Positions 51,407 to 61,882 are shown, counted from the first letter of the stretch. The stretch is 64,000 nt of DNA from Streptosporangium nondiastaticum (GCF_003011965.1 NZ_PXWG01000009.1:1-64000), one strand, 5' to 3'. The notes: generated from the sequence alone by a model not told the origin. Numbers and translations: made by a program.

Positions 51407-51875
51407 CGCAGGTCCTCCACGAATAGCGGACATGAATACTGCACACCTTAAGAGGATTAACCCGGGCCGCGTCCAGAGACGGGAGTGAGCCCGCCCACCC
51501 GGCTTCCCGCCGCCCGCTCACCGAAGCCGTGGATCACACCCGCGCCGGAAGCTCCCCCGGGGAACCAGCCGGAAGCCTCCCGCGGAAGCAGTCGGAAGTC
51601 TCCCGCGGAAGCAGGGGGGGCGCTTCCGGAAAAGCCGCACGCCGGTGGCGGGCGCCGTGGCGCGCATCCCCCATGAAGGTGAGTTGAGACCTCTTCGAGA
51701 CCTGGACCATTCACCAGGTGCGGATATGCCACAGGCCAACGGCCTACCGCCGGCACCCACAACTGGCTGCGTTTCCATGGTCATTGAAGGTAATTCCTCT
51801 TGCAGAAACGTCTCTGTCAACAGTCAAATATGCCGCCCTGCCAACGGACCACCCGAGCCCTACTATCGGCTCGCC
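51407..51875. other. Intergenic region between hisC and the LacI gene
   Basis: About 470 bases with no supported gene. It contains 23-bp tandem repeats at 51570-51615 and, near the LacI start, an AT-richer stretch with the inverted repeat CGTTTC (51770-51775) / GAAACG (51805-51810), a possible operator for the LacI regulator. Confidence 0.5.
51570..51615. repeat. 23-bp tandem repeat, two copies plus a degenerate one
   Basis: CGGAAGCCTCCCGCGGAAGCAGT at 51570-51592 is followed by CGGAAGTCTCCCGCGGAAGCAGG at 51593-51615. A looser copy begins at 51545 (CGGAAGCTCCCCCGGGGAACCAGC type). Confidence 0.7.
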
Positions 51876-52985
51876 ATGACAGCAGCAGGGAAGCATCAGG
51901 TGAGCCGGGCGGAACCATCCCGCAGGGGCAGCCGGCATGGACGCGCGGGCATCCGCGACGTGGCCGCCGCCGCCGGGGTTTCGATCACGACCGTCTCCGA
52001 CGCGCTCAACGGCAAGGGCCGGCTACCGGACGCGACCCGCCGCCATGTCCGCGAGGTCGCCGACCGGCTGGGCTATCGCCCGTCCGCCGCGGCCCGCACC
52101 CTCCGTACGGGCAAGTCGGGGCTCATCGGCCTGACCGTGACCACGTACGGGGATGAACCTTTCACCTTCACCGAGTTCGCCTACTTCGCCGAGATGGCGC
52201 GAGCCGCCACCTCCGCCGCGCTGGCCCGCGGCTACGCCCTGGTCATCCTCCCGGCCACCTCACGCCACGACGTCTGGTCCAACGTGGCGCTCGACGGCAC
52301 CGTCGTCATCGACCCCTCCGACCACGACCCCGTGGTCTCCGACCTCGTCCGCCAGGGCATCCCCGTCGTCTCGGACGGGCGCCCCGCCGGCACGCTGCCC
52401 GTCACCGCCTGGGTGGACAACGACCACGAGGCCGCCGTCCTGGGCATCCTCGACCACCTCGCCGCCGCCGGCGCCCGCCGGATCGGCCTGCTGACCGGCA
52501 CCAGCACCGACACGTACACCCGTCTGTCCACCCACGCCTACCTGCACTGGTGCGAGCGGGTCGGCCAGGATCCGGTCTACGAGAAGTACCCCGCCCACGA
52601 CCCCTGCGCCGGCGCCGTCGCCGCCGACCGGCTGCTCGCCCGCCCCGACCGCCCCGACGCCGTCTACGGCCTCTTCGACCCCAACGGCACCGACCTGCTG
52701 GCCGCCGCCCGCCGCTACGGGCTGCGCGTCCCGGACGACCTGCTGCTCGTCTGCTGCAGCGAGTCCACGGTCTACGCCACCACCGAGCCGCCCATCACCA
52801 CGCTCTCCCTCAAGCCGCGGCGCATCGGCACCGCGGTCGTCCAGCTCCTCATCGACGCCATCGAGGGGCTGGACAGCGGCCGGCCGGTCGAGCAGGTGAT
52901 ACCGACCGAGCTGATCGTCCGGACCTCCTCGCAGCGCCGCCCGCCACGCACCACGGTCAGCGCGCCGCGCGGCCCCTCCGGCTGA
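51876..52985 (+). CDS. LacI-family transcriptional regulator
   Basis: A 369-residue repressor. The N-terminal HTH (about 24-75) reads AGIRDVAAAAGVSITTVSDA, then LNGKGRLPDATRRHVREVAD and RLGYRPSAAARTLRTGKSG, the LacI hinge signature. A periplasmic-binding-protein-like sensor domain fills residues 80-350 with the conserved VDNDHEAA and GARRIGLLTG. A short Arg/Pro-rich tail follows. The effector is unknown and no sugar genes adjoin it. ATG 51876 is chosen as the first start giving a normal N-terminus. A terminator hairpin follows directly. Confidence 0.9.
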   Translation: MTAAGKHQVSRAEPSRRGSRHGRAGIRDVAAAAGVSITTVSDALNGKGRLPDATRRHVREVADRLGYRPSAAARTLRTGKSGLIGLTVTTYGDEPFTFTEFAYFAEMARAATSAALARGYALVILPATSRHDVWSNVALDGTVVIDPSDHDPVVSDLVRQGIPVVSDGRPAGTLPVTAWVDNDHEAAVLGILDHLAAAGARRIGLLTGTSTDTYTRLSTHAYLHWCERVGQDPVYEKYPAHDPCAGAVAADRLLARPDRPDAVYGLFDPNGTDLLAAARRYGLRVPDDLLLVCCSESTVYATTEPPITTLSLKPRRIGTAVVQLLIDAIEGLDSGRPVEQVIPTELIVRTSSQRRPPRTTVSAPRGPSG

Positions 52986-52997
52986 TCCCCGGCGCGT

Positions 52998-53024
52998 CGC
53001 GGCACCGGAGATCCCGGTGCCGCG
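52998..53024 (+). terminator. Hairpin terminator after the LacI gene
   Basis: A perfect 11-bp stem (CGCGGCACCGG at 52998-53008, CCGGTGCCGCG at 53014-53024) with the loop AGATC, 12 bases after the stop codon. Confidence 0.85.
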
Positions 53025-53230
53025 GCGGCCGGCACGACACGACGGGGTCCGCCGGGCGGGCGTGCGGTGCCCGCTCCCGGGCGGTCAACGCGCCGTTCGC
53101 CGCCTCCACCGCCTTCAACCGGCCGCCGGGAGGGCGCTCGGGGGGCGCACAGCCCCCGGGCGAATGGCTCAATTGGGGAGAAAAACCCGTCGTGCGCACT
53201 CTCCTGCCCCGATTCGCGGCCCCTGGTGCG

Positions 53231-53259
53231 TCACAAGCCGCGACGGTCATTCCTATGAT
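53231..53259 (+). promoter_or_regulatory. Candidate vegetative promoter for the metallophosphoesterase gene
   Basis: TCACAA (53231-53236) and TATGAT (53254-53259) are spaced by 17 bases; the -10 matches TANNAT fully. The start codon lies about 75 bases downstream. Confidence 0.5.
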
Positions 53260-53336
53260 GGGCGCACGACACCACGGACCGCCGTCGACCAGGCAAGGTC
53301 CACAAGGTGCACGGCGGCGCAATGGTGGAGGGGTCG

Positions 53337-54449
53337 ATGACTCAGGGGGCCGGTCAAGGACCCGCGGCACGGCACACGGCGGGCATCCCGCCCTTCCCCG
53401 GCTACGCGGCGCCTCCCGCGGCCTCCGGCCCCGTGTCGCCGTACGCCCAGTCCGCGCCCCCCGTGCAGCCGCCCATGGACGCTCCCGACGGCTACACCCC
53501 GACCGCGCGCGACCTGCCGGTGATCGGCCATAGCGCCCGCCGGACGCTCCCCCAGGACGTCCCGACGGTCGAGCTGACCCCGCTCGCCGACCCGCACCCG
53601 CCGGCCCCGCAGCACCCCGCCCTGGGCCCGCTCTACGTCGTGGGCGACGTCCACGGCTATCTGGACGAGCTCTACGAGGCCCTCCAGGCCGAGGGGCTGA
53701 TCGACGAGACCGGGCACTGGGCGGCCGGCAACGCCCGCCTGTGGTTCCTCGGCGACTTCACCGACCGCGGCCCCGACGGCGTCGGCGTGATCGACCTCGT
53801 CATGCGCCTGTCGGCCGAGGCCGCGGCCGCCGGCGGCTACTGCAAGGCCCTCATGGGCAACCACGAGCTGCTGATCATCGGCGCGAAGCGGTTCGCCGAC
53901 ACGCCGGTCAACTCCGGCGCCGGTACGGCCTCCTTCCAGGCCGCCTGGCTGCTCAACGGCGGCCAGCGCTCCGACATGGAGCGCCTGGAGGACCACCACC
54001 TGCAGTGGATGTCGCGGCTCGACGCCATGGCGAAGGAGGACGGGCACCTGCTGGTGCACTCCGACACCACCGCCTACCTGGAGTTCGGCGACTCCATCGA
54101 GGACGTCAACGACGCGATCACCGAGGCCCTGCAGCGCAACGACCCGGACGAGGTCTGGGACCTCTTCCGGAAGTTCACCAAGCGCTTCGCCTTCCGTGAC
54201 GAGGCGGCCGGCCCGATGGCCGTGCGCGAGCTGCTGGACACCTACGGCGGTGGCCGGATCGTGCACGGCCACAGCCCCATCCCCTACCTCCTGGGAGAGG
54301 TCGGCACGGAGGACGCGGACGCCGAGGACGACGGAGCGCCGCTGGTGAGCGGCCCGCACCTGTACGCGGACGGGCTCGCCCTCGCCATGGACGGCGGCGT
54401 CACGATGGCCGGAAAACTGCTGGTCGTGCAACTTCCGCTGGCTGACTGA
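53337..54449 (+). CDS. Metallophosphoesterase (calcineurin-like)
   Basis: A 370-residue enzyme. The first 95 residues are Pro/Ala-rich and disordered. The metallophosphoesterase domain follows with YVVGDVHGYLDELY, FLGDFTDRGPDGV, LMGNHELLII and VHGHSPIP, giving the complete dinuclear-metal ligand set, so it should be active. The protein resembles serine/threonine or bis(5'-nucleosyl)phosphatase-type enzymes; the substrate is unknown. ATG 53337 is chosen because GGAGGGG lies 4-5 bases upstream; ATG 53322 and GTG 53307 are in-frame alternatives. Confidence 0.9.
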   Translation: MTQGAGQGPAARHTAGIPPFPGYAAPPAASGPVSPYAQSAPPVQPPMDAPDGYTPTARDLPVIGHSARRTLPQDVPTVELTPLADPHPPAPQHPALGPLYVVGDVHGYLDELYEALQAEGLIDETGHWAAGNARLWFLGDFTDRGPDGVGVIDLVMRLSAEAAAAGGYCKALMGNHELLIIGAKRFADTPVNSGAGTASFQAAWLLNGGQRSDMERLEDHHLQWMSRLDAMAKEDGHLLVHSDTTAYLEFGDSIEDVNDAITEALQRNDPDEVWDLFRKFTKRFAFRDEAAGPMAVRELLDTYGGGRIVHGHSPIPYLLGEVGTEDADAEDDGAPLVSGPHLYADGLALAMDGGVTMAGKLLVVQLPLAD

Positions 54450-54637
54450 GGGTTCAGCGGGCAGGCGGAGGGGCAGGTAGGGAGTTCCACCGCCGCGGGG
54501 GTAATTCGGGAAACACGCTGTCACCCCGCGCCGGTACGGCTCTACCATCGGCTTATCCGTAGCAGGCTCTCCTCCGTTTCCGCCCACTGCCCGGTGTAAG
54601 CCGGCTACACGGCCCTACGGAGCATCGGGGGATGCAC

Positions 54638-55549
54638 ATGAACAGCGCTCCGCATCTGCTGGCCGAGGACCGCCCGGAATTCGAGCGGGTTCTCGACCAG
54701 GCGCTGCGTACCGCGAACCATGACCCGGAACTTGCCGCTGCGATAGGACAGCGGCTCAATACAGAACAGCTGCGCGAGATGGCGCTCGGCTCCATGTCCG
54801 CCATCACGGCTTGCGCGGCGGTCGAATACCAGAACTACGTAAGGGCGCGCGACGCACTGCGCGCGCTCTCCGCCACGGCACGCCCCCAAACCGTAGGCGC
54901 CGGGGGCGCTCCGGATGATGAAAGCGCTCCCTCCGGTGCGGCCGCCCCCGCCGCACCGGACGACGATCCGGAGGAGTCCTCGGGCGCGGGCGCCGGAGCG
55001 GTGCTCGCCGTGCTGGCGCCGGTCCTCGCCGGGATCGCCGCACTGATCTTCCTGGCCATCGGCTACGTCCTGCGGTCCATCGGATCGGACACCGCCGTCG
55101 CGGACCCGATGATCAGTGTGGGCTGGTGGTTCGCCGGGCTCACGGCCGCCGGCGTGTTCATCGCCATGGTCGGCATCGTCCTCACGGCGGTGCGCAACGG
55201 TTCCTCCGAGGGGAGTGATGCGCGAGGGGTGCACGTCCAGGAGGATGCCGACCGTGCCAGAGAGGCGTGGCGGCAGGCCCTGATCCACCGCGGGCTGCTG
55301 CCCTTTGTCCGCGATGCCCTGGCCCATGCTCCTGAGGGCCCGGGCCCCCGCCCGGGTGCCGGCCACGATCCGTCCGCCTCGTTCGTCCCCGGACGCCGGG
55401 AGGGCAACGGCCGTACGCCGCAGCTGGGGTACTCCCGGCCCGGCTTCACCAGCCCCGACGGCGATTCGTCCGCCGGCCGCCGGGCCGGCTACACGAGCCC
55501 CGACTTCACCAGCCCCGACTACGGCGGCCCGGACCACCACCCGGAGTGA
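54638..55549 (+). CDS. Hypothetical two-TM membrane protein with TSPD repeats
   Basis: A 303-residue protein of unknown function. The N-terminal 75 residues form an acidic helical domain (ALRTANHDPELAAAIGQRLN). After an Ala/Pro-rich linker come two transmembrane segments (LAVLAPVLAGIAALIFLAIG and ISVGWWFAGLTAAGVFIAM). A cytoplasmic-type helical segment and a C-terminal tail with repeated Y/F-TSPD motifs (PGFTSPDG, GYTSPDFTSPDYGGPD) end it. ATG 54638 has CGGGGG at better spacing than ATG 54632. It is convergent with thiC. Confidence 0.75.
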   Translation: MNSAPHLLAEDRPEFERVLDQALRTANHDPELAAAIGQRLNTEQLREMALGSMSAITACAAVEYQNYVRARDALRALSATARPQTVGAGGAPDDESAPSGAAAPAAPDDDPEESSGAGAGAVLAVLAPVLAGIAALIFLAIGYVLRSIGSDTAVADPMISVGWWFAGLTAAGVFIAMVGIVLTAVRNGSSEGSDARGVHVQEDADRAREAWRQALIHRGLLPFVRDALAHAPEGPGPRPGAGHDPSASFVPGRREGNGRTPQLGYSRPGFTSPDGDSSAGRRAGYTSPDFTSPDYGGPDHHPE

Positions 55550-55588
55550 GGGTCCGGGCGGTGGTCCGGGGGTTCCGGGTGCCTGCGG

Positions 55589-57472
<1,884 letters not shown>

Positions 57473-57532
57473 GATTGCAAAGGTGACACCACGCTAGCGC
57501 CTCTCCCGTACGGAGAGCCAGGGGGGCTTGCG

Positions 57533-59008
57533 ATGATGCGGGGCGTGACCCCCACGGACCAGCACTCCCCCGCCCACCCCCACGAGCCCGGCCCTCCGGC
57601 CGCTCACCCGCATCCGCCCTCCGCGGAGCACGGCCGCTCCCCCGGCCACAGCCATGCCCACAGTCATGGCCACAGTCATGGCCACAGCCACGGTCATGGC
57701 CCCGCCTCCCCCGGCTCCGCCCACCTGCGCAAGGTGATCGGCGCGATCCTCATCCCCTTCGCCGCCGCGGTGCTCACCGGGCTGGTCGTGCTGTGGCCCG
57801 GCGGCGCGCCCCCGCACGAGCACTCCGGGCTCGGCCTCGACCAGAAGACGGAGTCGGGCCGCGTCGTGAAGATCGAGGAGCTCGACTGCGCGAAGGCGGG
57901 CGCCCAGCCGCAGCAGCCGCCGCCGGAGGCGCAGGGAGGGCCCGGGGGACCGGGCGGGCCCCCGCAGGCGAAGGGCCCCTGCGAGAAGTCGGAGATCGAG
58001 GTCACCTCGGGCCCCGACAAGGGCCGGACCTTCACCGAGCTCGTCCAGCCCAGCGCCTCCCGGCACTACACGGTCGGCCAGGAGGTAGTCCTCGCGTACG
58101 CCCCCAAGGCGCCGAAGAACCTGCAGTACTCGGTCACCGACGTGGACCGGACACTGCCGATGGCGATACTCGCGGCGGTGTTCGCCCTGGCGGTCGTGGT
58201 CGTCGGCCGGCTGCGCGGGGTCTTCGCGCTGATCGCGCTGGTGATCAGCTTCGGGGTGCTCACGCTGTTCATCCTCCCGGCCATCCTGCAGGGCTCCGAT
58301 CCCCTGGTGGTCGCCGTCATCGGCGGCAGCGCGATCATGCTGATCGCGCTCTACATGTGCCACGGCCTGACCGCCCGGACGTCCGTGGCCGTGCTCGGGA
58401 CGCTCACCTCGCTGATGCTGATCGGCCTGCTCGGCTCGCTGTTCACCGGCTGGGCCCACCTGACGGGCAACACCGACGACCAGACGGGGCTCGTGCACAG
58501 CCTCTACCCGGAGATCGAGATCCGCGGCCTGCTGCTCGCGGGGATCATCATCGGTTCGCTCGGCGTGCTCGACGACGTGACGGTGACCCAGACCTCCGCG
58601 GTGTGGGAGCTGAAGGACGCCGACCCGAGCGCGAGTTGGCGCAAGCTCTACGGAGCGGCCATGCGCATCGGCCGGGACCACATCGCGTCGGTCGTGAACA
58701 CGCTCGTGCTGGCGTACGCGGGTGCCTCGCTGCCGCTCCTGCTGCTGTTCTCGATCGCCGACAGCGGGGTGGGAACGGTCGCGACCAGCGAGATCGTGGC
58801 CGAGGAGATCGTGCGGACCCTCGTCGGCAGCATCGGGTTGGTGGCCTCGGTGCCGGTGACGACCTTGCTGGCAGCCCTCGTTGTCAGTGCCGACCGGCAC
58901 AATGCGAGTACGGGGAAGGGCACGCGCCCGGGCACCGGCCGGGGTGCCGGCGCGCGGGCGGGCGGGCGCGGCAGGTCGAAGGGGGGCAGGCGCCGGCGCG
59001 CCAAGTGA
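57533..59008 (+). CDS. YibE/F family membrane protein with His-rich N-terminus
   Basis: A 491-residue protein. The first 60 residues are Pro/His-rich with an SHGHSHGHSHGHG run able to bind divalent metals. About eight transmembrane segments follow (ILIPFAAAVLTGLVVLWPGG near residue 70, then a block from about 205 to 455). LGVLDDVTVTQTSAVWELKD is the YibE/F family hallmark. An extracytoplasmic loop between TM1 and TM2 contains two cysteines. A basic Arg/Gly tail ends it. The family is linked to bacteriocin or metal transport in other phyla, but its function is not established. Confidence 0.9.
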   Translation: MMRGVTPTDQHSPAHPHEPGPPAAHPHPPSAEHGRSPGHSHAHSHGHSHGHSHGHGPASPGSAHLRKVIGAILIPFAAAVLTGLVVLWPGGAPPHEHSGLGLDQKTESGRVVKIEELDCAKAGAQPQQPPPEAQGGPGGPGGPPQAKGPCEKSEIEVTSGPDKGRTFTELVQPSASRHYTVGQEVVLAYAPKAPKNLQYSVTDVDRTLPMAILAAVFALAVVVVGRLRGVFALIALVISFGVLTLFILPAILQGSDPLVVAVIGGSAIMLIALYMCHGLTARTSVAVLGTLTSLMLIGLLGSLFTGWAHLTGNTDDQTGLVHSLYPEIEIRGLLLAGIIIGSLGVLDDVTVTQTSAVWELKDADPSASWRKLYGAAMRIGRDHIASVVNTLVLAYAGASLPLLLLFSIADSGVGTVATSEIVAEEIVRTLVGSIGLVASVPVTTLLAALVVSADRHNASTGKGTRPGTGRGAGARAGGRGRSKGGRRRRAK

Positions 59009-59052
59009 CCGCGCGGTGCCGGACCGGGCGATCGCACAGGGGGGAGCCGCAG

Positions 59053-59253
59053 GTGGTCGGGGAGCAGGGCAGGGTGACGGGCACGGTCGGGCCGGGGCTG
59101 GTCGGGGAGGTCATGGTGCGGGTTCGCGGCGGGGCCGAGGCCTTCCTGGCCTACGCGGCGGAGCCGGGGGAGCGGATAGAACGCGGAACGGTGGTGGTGA
59201 TCATGGAGTATCAGCCGCCGCGCACGGTCTATGTGACCTCCGCCTACGGGTGA
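59053..59253 (+). CDS. Small NfeD-like OB-fold protein
   Basis: A 66-residue protein starting at GTG 59053, with AGGGGGGAG 7 bases upstream. RVTGTVGPGLVGEVMVRVRG, EAFLAYAAEPGERIERGTVV and VYVTSAYG match the soluble C-terminal OB-fold of NfeD proteins, which partner SPFH/flotillin proteins. GTG 59005, overlapping the YibE/F stop as GTGA, is an in-frame alternative that adds 16 residues but has no ribosome binding site. It lies just upstream of an SPFH gene, consistent with a partner role. Confidence 0.75.
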   Translation: MVGEQGRVTGTVGPGLVGEVMVRVRGGAEAFLAYAAEPGERIERGTVVVIMEYQPPRTVYVTSAYG

Positions 59254-59489
59254 TGGCGGCGATACGGGCGATACAGGGGCGCCCGGCGCCTGCTTACGGG
59301 TGGGGCGGCCGGGGCAGAAGGGACAAGAGGGGCGCTGCGCCGGCCTCATAACCCTGCTGTGTCACGCCCGTGCACACCTCTCGTATCAGGACCGTGCCAA
59401 GCCGCGTCCGGGTCTTCACCGCCGGCTCGCGCTGGAGCACACTTTCGAGCTCGGGCCCCGTCGCGGGGCCCATAAGGGGGGCTGGACGC

Positions 59490-61097
59490 ATGCTCATCGG
59501 CGTCGTGGCGGGGGTCGTCCTCGTCGCTGTGGCCATCGTGGTCGGGCTGTTCAAATTGATGTGGCGCGTTGCCGAGCCCAATGAGGCGCTCGTCATCTCC
59601 GGTTCCAAGCACCGCACCGAGGGGCTGGAGGAGGGGATGGGGTTCCGGATCGTCACGGGGCGGGGGACCCTCGTGCTGCCCGGGGTCCAGGTGGTCCGGA
59701 AGCTGTCGCTCGACCTCAACGAGGCCGATCTCCATGTGGATTGTGTGACCAAGCAGGGCATCCCCCTCAAGGTCCACGGTGTGGTCATATTCAAGGTGGG
59801 CGACGACTTCGTGTCGATCGCCAACGCCGCCCGGCGCTTCCTGGACCAGCAGAAGTTCATGGGCGAGCGGGTGCACAACGTCTTCGCGGGCCATCTGCGC
59901 TCGATCGTCGGCGGTCTCACGGTGGAGGACATGATCCGCGACCGGGAGCGGCTGACGGGCGAGACCCGCGCCGCCTCGGGCACCGAGATGGAGAAGCTCG
60001 GCCTGATCATCGACTCGCTGCAGATCCATGAGATCCAGGACCCCACCGGCTACATCAAGAACCTTTCCGCGCCGCACGCCGCGGCGGTGCAGCGGGATGC
60101 CCGGATCGCCCAGGCCGAGGCCGACCGGCTGGCCACTGAGGCCGAGCAGCAGGCCGCGGCCCGGATGGCGCAGGCCCAGCGCGACTCGGAGATCCTGCAG
60201 GCCGGCTATCAGGCCGAGCGGGACAGCGCGGCGGCGAAGGCGCGGCAGGCGGGTCCGCTGGCGGACGCCGCGGCCCAGCAGGAGGTCGTGGTCCAGGAGA
60301 CGAGGGTGGCCGAGCTGGCGGCGCACCGGCGGGAGCAGCAGCTCCAGGCGGACGTGCGCAAGCCCGCGGACGCGGCGGCCTACGAGAAGCGCACCCTGGC
60401 GGAGGCGGAGCGCGACGCCCGTATCTCCGCCGCCCAGGCGAAGGCCCGGGAGACGGAGCTTGCCGCGGCCGCCGAGGCGACGCGCGTGAAGGCGGCCGCC
60501 GGCGCCGAGGCCGAGGCCACGAAGGCGCGCGGTGCCGCGGCGGCGGACGCGACCCGGGCGACGGGTGAGGCCGAGGCGGCGGCCGCGCGGGCGAAGGGTC
60601 TGGCGACGGCCGAGGCCGCCAAGGCGCGGGGTCTGGCGGAGGCGGAGGCGATCAAGGCACGGGCGGCGGCCCTGGCGGAGAACCAGGAGGCGGTGGTCGC
60701 GCAGCAACTGGCCGAAAAGTGGCCCGAGATCGTACGTGCGGGGGCTGAAGCCTTCGGAAACGTTGACCACATGGTGTTGCTCAACGGGGCGGACGGGATG
60801 TCCGAGATGTTTGCGAAGGCGCTGACGATGGGGGGTACGGGGCTGGGCCTGGCGCGGCAGCTGCTCACGGCCATGGGCACGGCCGGAGCGGCGGGCGCGG
60901 CGGACGGATCGGGCGGGCCCGGTGGGAACGGTCTCGGTGTCCCCGGTGCCGGACGGACCGGCGGGCACGGGGGCCCGGAAAACGGCAGCTCAGGGGCGCT
61001 GGGGGCCGGGACGACGCCGAAGGGCGCACCCCCGCGCGCCGAGCGGGTGCCGGTCCGGGACGAGGGCGGTGCCGGCGGAGGCATGCCGGGCCGCTAA
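59490..61097 (+). CDS. SPFH domain / flotillin family protein
   Basis: A 535-residue membrane-microdomain scaffold by family. An N-terminal transmembrane helix (MLIGVVAGVVLVAVAIVVGL) is followed by the SPFH/Band 7 domain (about 25-185: VAEPNEALVISG, VVRKLSLDLNEADLHVDCVT, then VEDMIRDRERLTG). A long Ala/Glu/Lys coiled-coil flotillin region (about 190-440), rich in AEA repeats, comes next, then a Gly-rich tail. ATG 59490 follows AAGGGGGG. It is 240 bp behind the NfeD-like gene and convergent with ssgA, with stop codons overlapping by 4 bp. Confidence 0.93.
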   Translation: MLIGVVAGVVLVAVAIVVGLFKLMWRVAEPNEALVISGSKHRTEGLEEGMGFRIVTGRGTLVLPGVQVVRKLSLDLNEADLHVDCVTKQGIPLKVHGVVIFKVGDDFVSIANAARRFLDQQKFMGERVHNVFAGHLRSIVGGLTVEDMIRDRERLTGETRAASGTEMEKLGLIIDSLQIHEIQDPTGYIKNLSAPHAAAVQRDARIAQAEADRLATEAEQQAAARMAQAQRDSEILQAGYQAERDSAAAKARQAGPLADAAAQQEVVVQETRVAELAAHRREQQLQADVRKPADAAAYEKRTLAEAERDARISAAQAKARETELAAAAEATRVKAAAGAEAEATKARGAAAADATRATGEAEAAAARAKGLATAEAAKARGLAEAEAIKARAAALAENQEAVVAQQLAEKWPEIVRAGAEAFGNVDHMVLLNGADGMSEMFAKALTMGGTGLGLARQLLTAMGTAGAAGAADGSGGPGGNGLGVPGAGRTGGHGGPENGSSGALGAGTTPKGAPPRAERVPVRDEGGAGGGMPGR

Positions 61098-61540
61098 CCG
61101 GCGTTCTGCCCCTCGGTGTTGCCGGCGAGGATGTTGTCGAGCGCCGCGGCGAGGTCGTAGTCGAAGTCGGCGACCGACCGCTCCTCGCCGAGCGGGGCGA
61201 TGCGGTCGGTCCGGTCGAGGAACGCCACGAGGGGCGCCGCGCCGGCCCGGAACAGGGCCCCTTCGGAGCCCACTTGCAGCCGGATGAAGACGTCCGAGAG
61301 GTGCTCGGCGGAGGCGGGGGCGATGTGCACGTCGCCCTCGCCGGACGGCTGACTGAGCCCGTCGAGCAGCAGCTCCCGCGCGAACGCCCAGGTCACGGGC
61401 GCGTCGCCGGGAAGGTGGAAGGTGAACTTCACCGCGTAGGGATCACTGCTGTCGTAGTCCAGTCCCACCGGGATCCGGAAGGACAGCTCCTCGGAGACGA
61501 GGAAGGTCATGATCACTTCTGCCTGGACCGTTTCACGCAT
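61094..61540 (-). CDS. ssgA: SsgA-type sporulation and cell-division activator
   Basis: A 148-residue SsgA-like protein (SALP), a family restricted to sporulating actinomycetes. SsgA activates sporulation-specific cell division by positioning SsgB and through it FtsZ. The sequence MRETVQAEVIMTFLVSEELS at the start, then RIPVGLDYDSSDPYAVKFTF, PGDAPVTWAFARELLLDG and RAGAAPLVAFLDRTD match SsgA more closely than other SALPs as I recall them. ATG 61540 is the conserved start. In S. coelicolor the activator gene ssgR lies directly upstream, but here no regulator gene is present there. A 38-bp dyad lies upstream. Confidence 0.9.
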   Translation of the reverse strand: MRETVQAEVIMTFLVSEELSFRIPVGLDYDSSDPYAVKFTFHLPGDAPVTWAFARELLLDGLSQPSGEGDVHIAPASAEHLSDVFIRLQVGSEGALFRAGAAPLVAFLDRTDRIAPLGEERSVADFDYDLAAALDNILAGNTEGQNAG

Positions 61541-61680
61541 CGCCCAATGCCCCGTATTCGTCGTTTTGGCCGGGATTGGCTCCTCGCGTCCCGGACGCCA
61601 TCGCTCGACGGCATCCACGGATCACGAGGAGTGATTCTTCAGCTACCGATAGAGACCGAGACTGAGCTTACGAGCTCTAT

Positions 61681-61718
61681 GACTCTGGAGCGTAGCGACT
61701 CGACTACGGGGCGGAGTC
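61681..61718. promoter_or_regulatory. Interrupted 38-bp dyad upstream of ssgA
   Basis: GACTC-N5-CGTAG-N8-CTACG-N5-GAGTC, with both arm pairs perfectly complementary and symmetrically spaced (61681-61685/61714-61718 and 61691-61695/61704-61708). It lies 140-180 bp upstream of the ssgA start codon on the minus strand. This is the geometry of a two-dimer operator; the binding protein is unknown. Confidence 0.5.
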
Positions 61719-61825
61719 GTTCCGGGGGATTCAGGGCAGAGAAATTGCCAGAGCCGTCAACACCGGTCCGGGCGGCGACCGGAAGGACGAGCTCTCAGAG
61801 GGGCCGCGGGCCCGCGTCGGCCTCT

Positions 61826-61869
61826 CGGCTTGCGCTCGGCTTGCGCTCGGCCTGCGCTCGGCCTGCGCT
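61826..61869. repeat. 11-bp tandem repeat, four copies
   Basis: Four units of CGGCTTGCGCT / CGGCCTGCGCT start at 61826, 61837, 61848 and 61859, with a diverged fifth. They lie immediately downstream of the DUF5326 gene. Confidence 0.85.
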
Positions 61870-61882
61870 CGGCGGCCGAGGG

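Larger units (their letters stand above)
52986..53336. other. Intergenic region with terminator and promoter
   Basis: No gene. Contains the LacI terminator (52998-53024), a small hairpin (CGGGGG at 53139-53144 with CCCCCG at 53153-53158) and a HrdB-like promoter at 53231-53259 serving the metallophosphoesterase gene. Confidence 0.6.
61541..61882. other. Upstream region of ssgA with dyad and tandem repeat
   Basis: About 340 bases without a gene. Holds the interrupted 38-bp dyad (61681-61718), another inverted segment GAGCT-TAC-GAGCTC near 61665 and the 11-bp tandem repeat next to the DUF5326 stop. No ssgR-like ORF occurs here. Confidence 0.65.
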
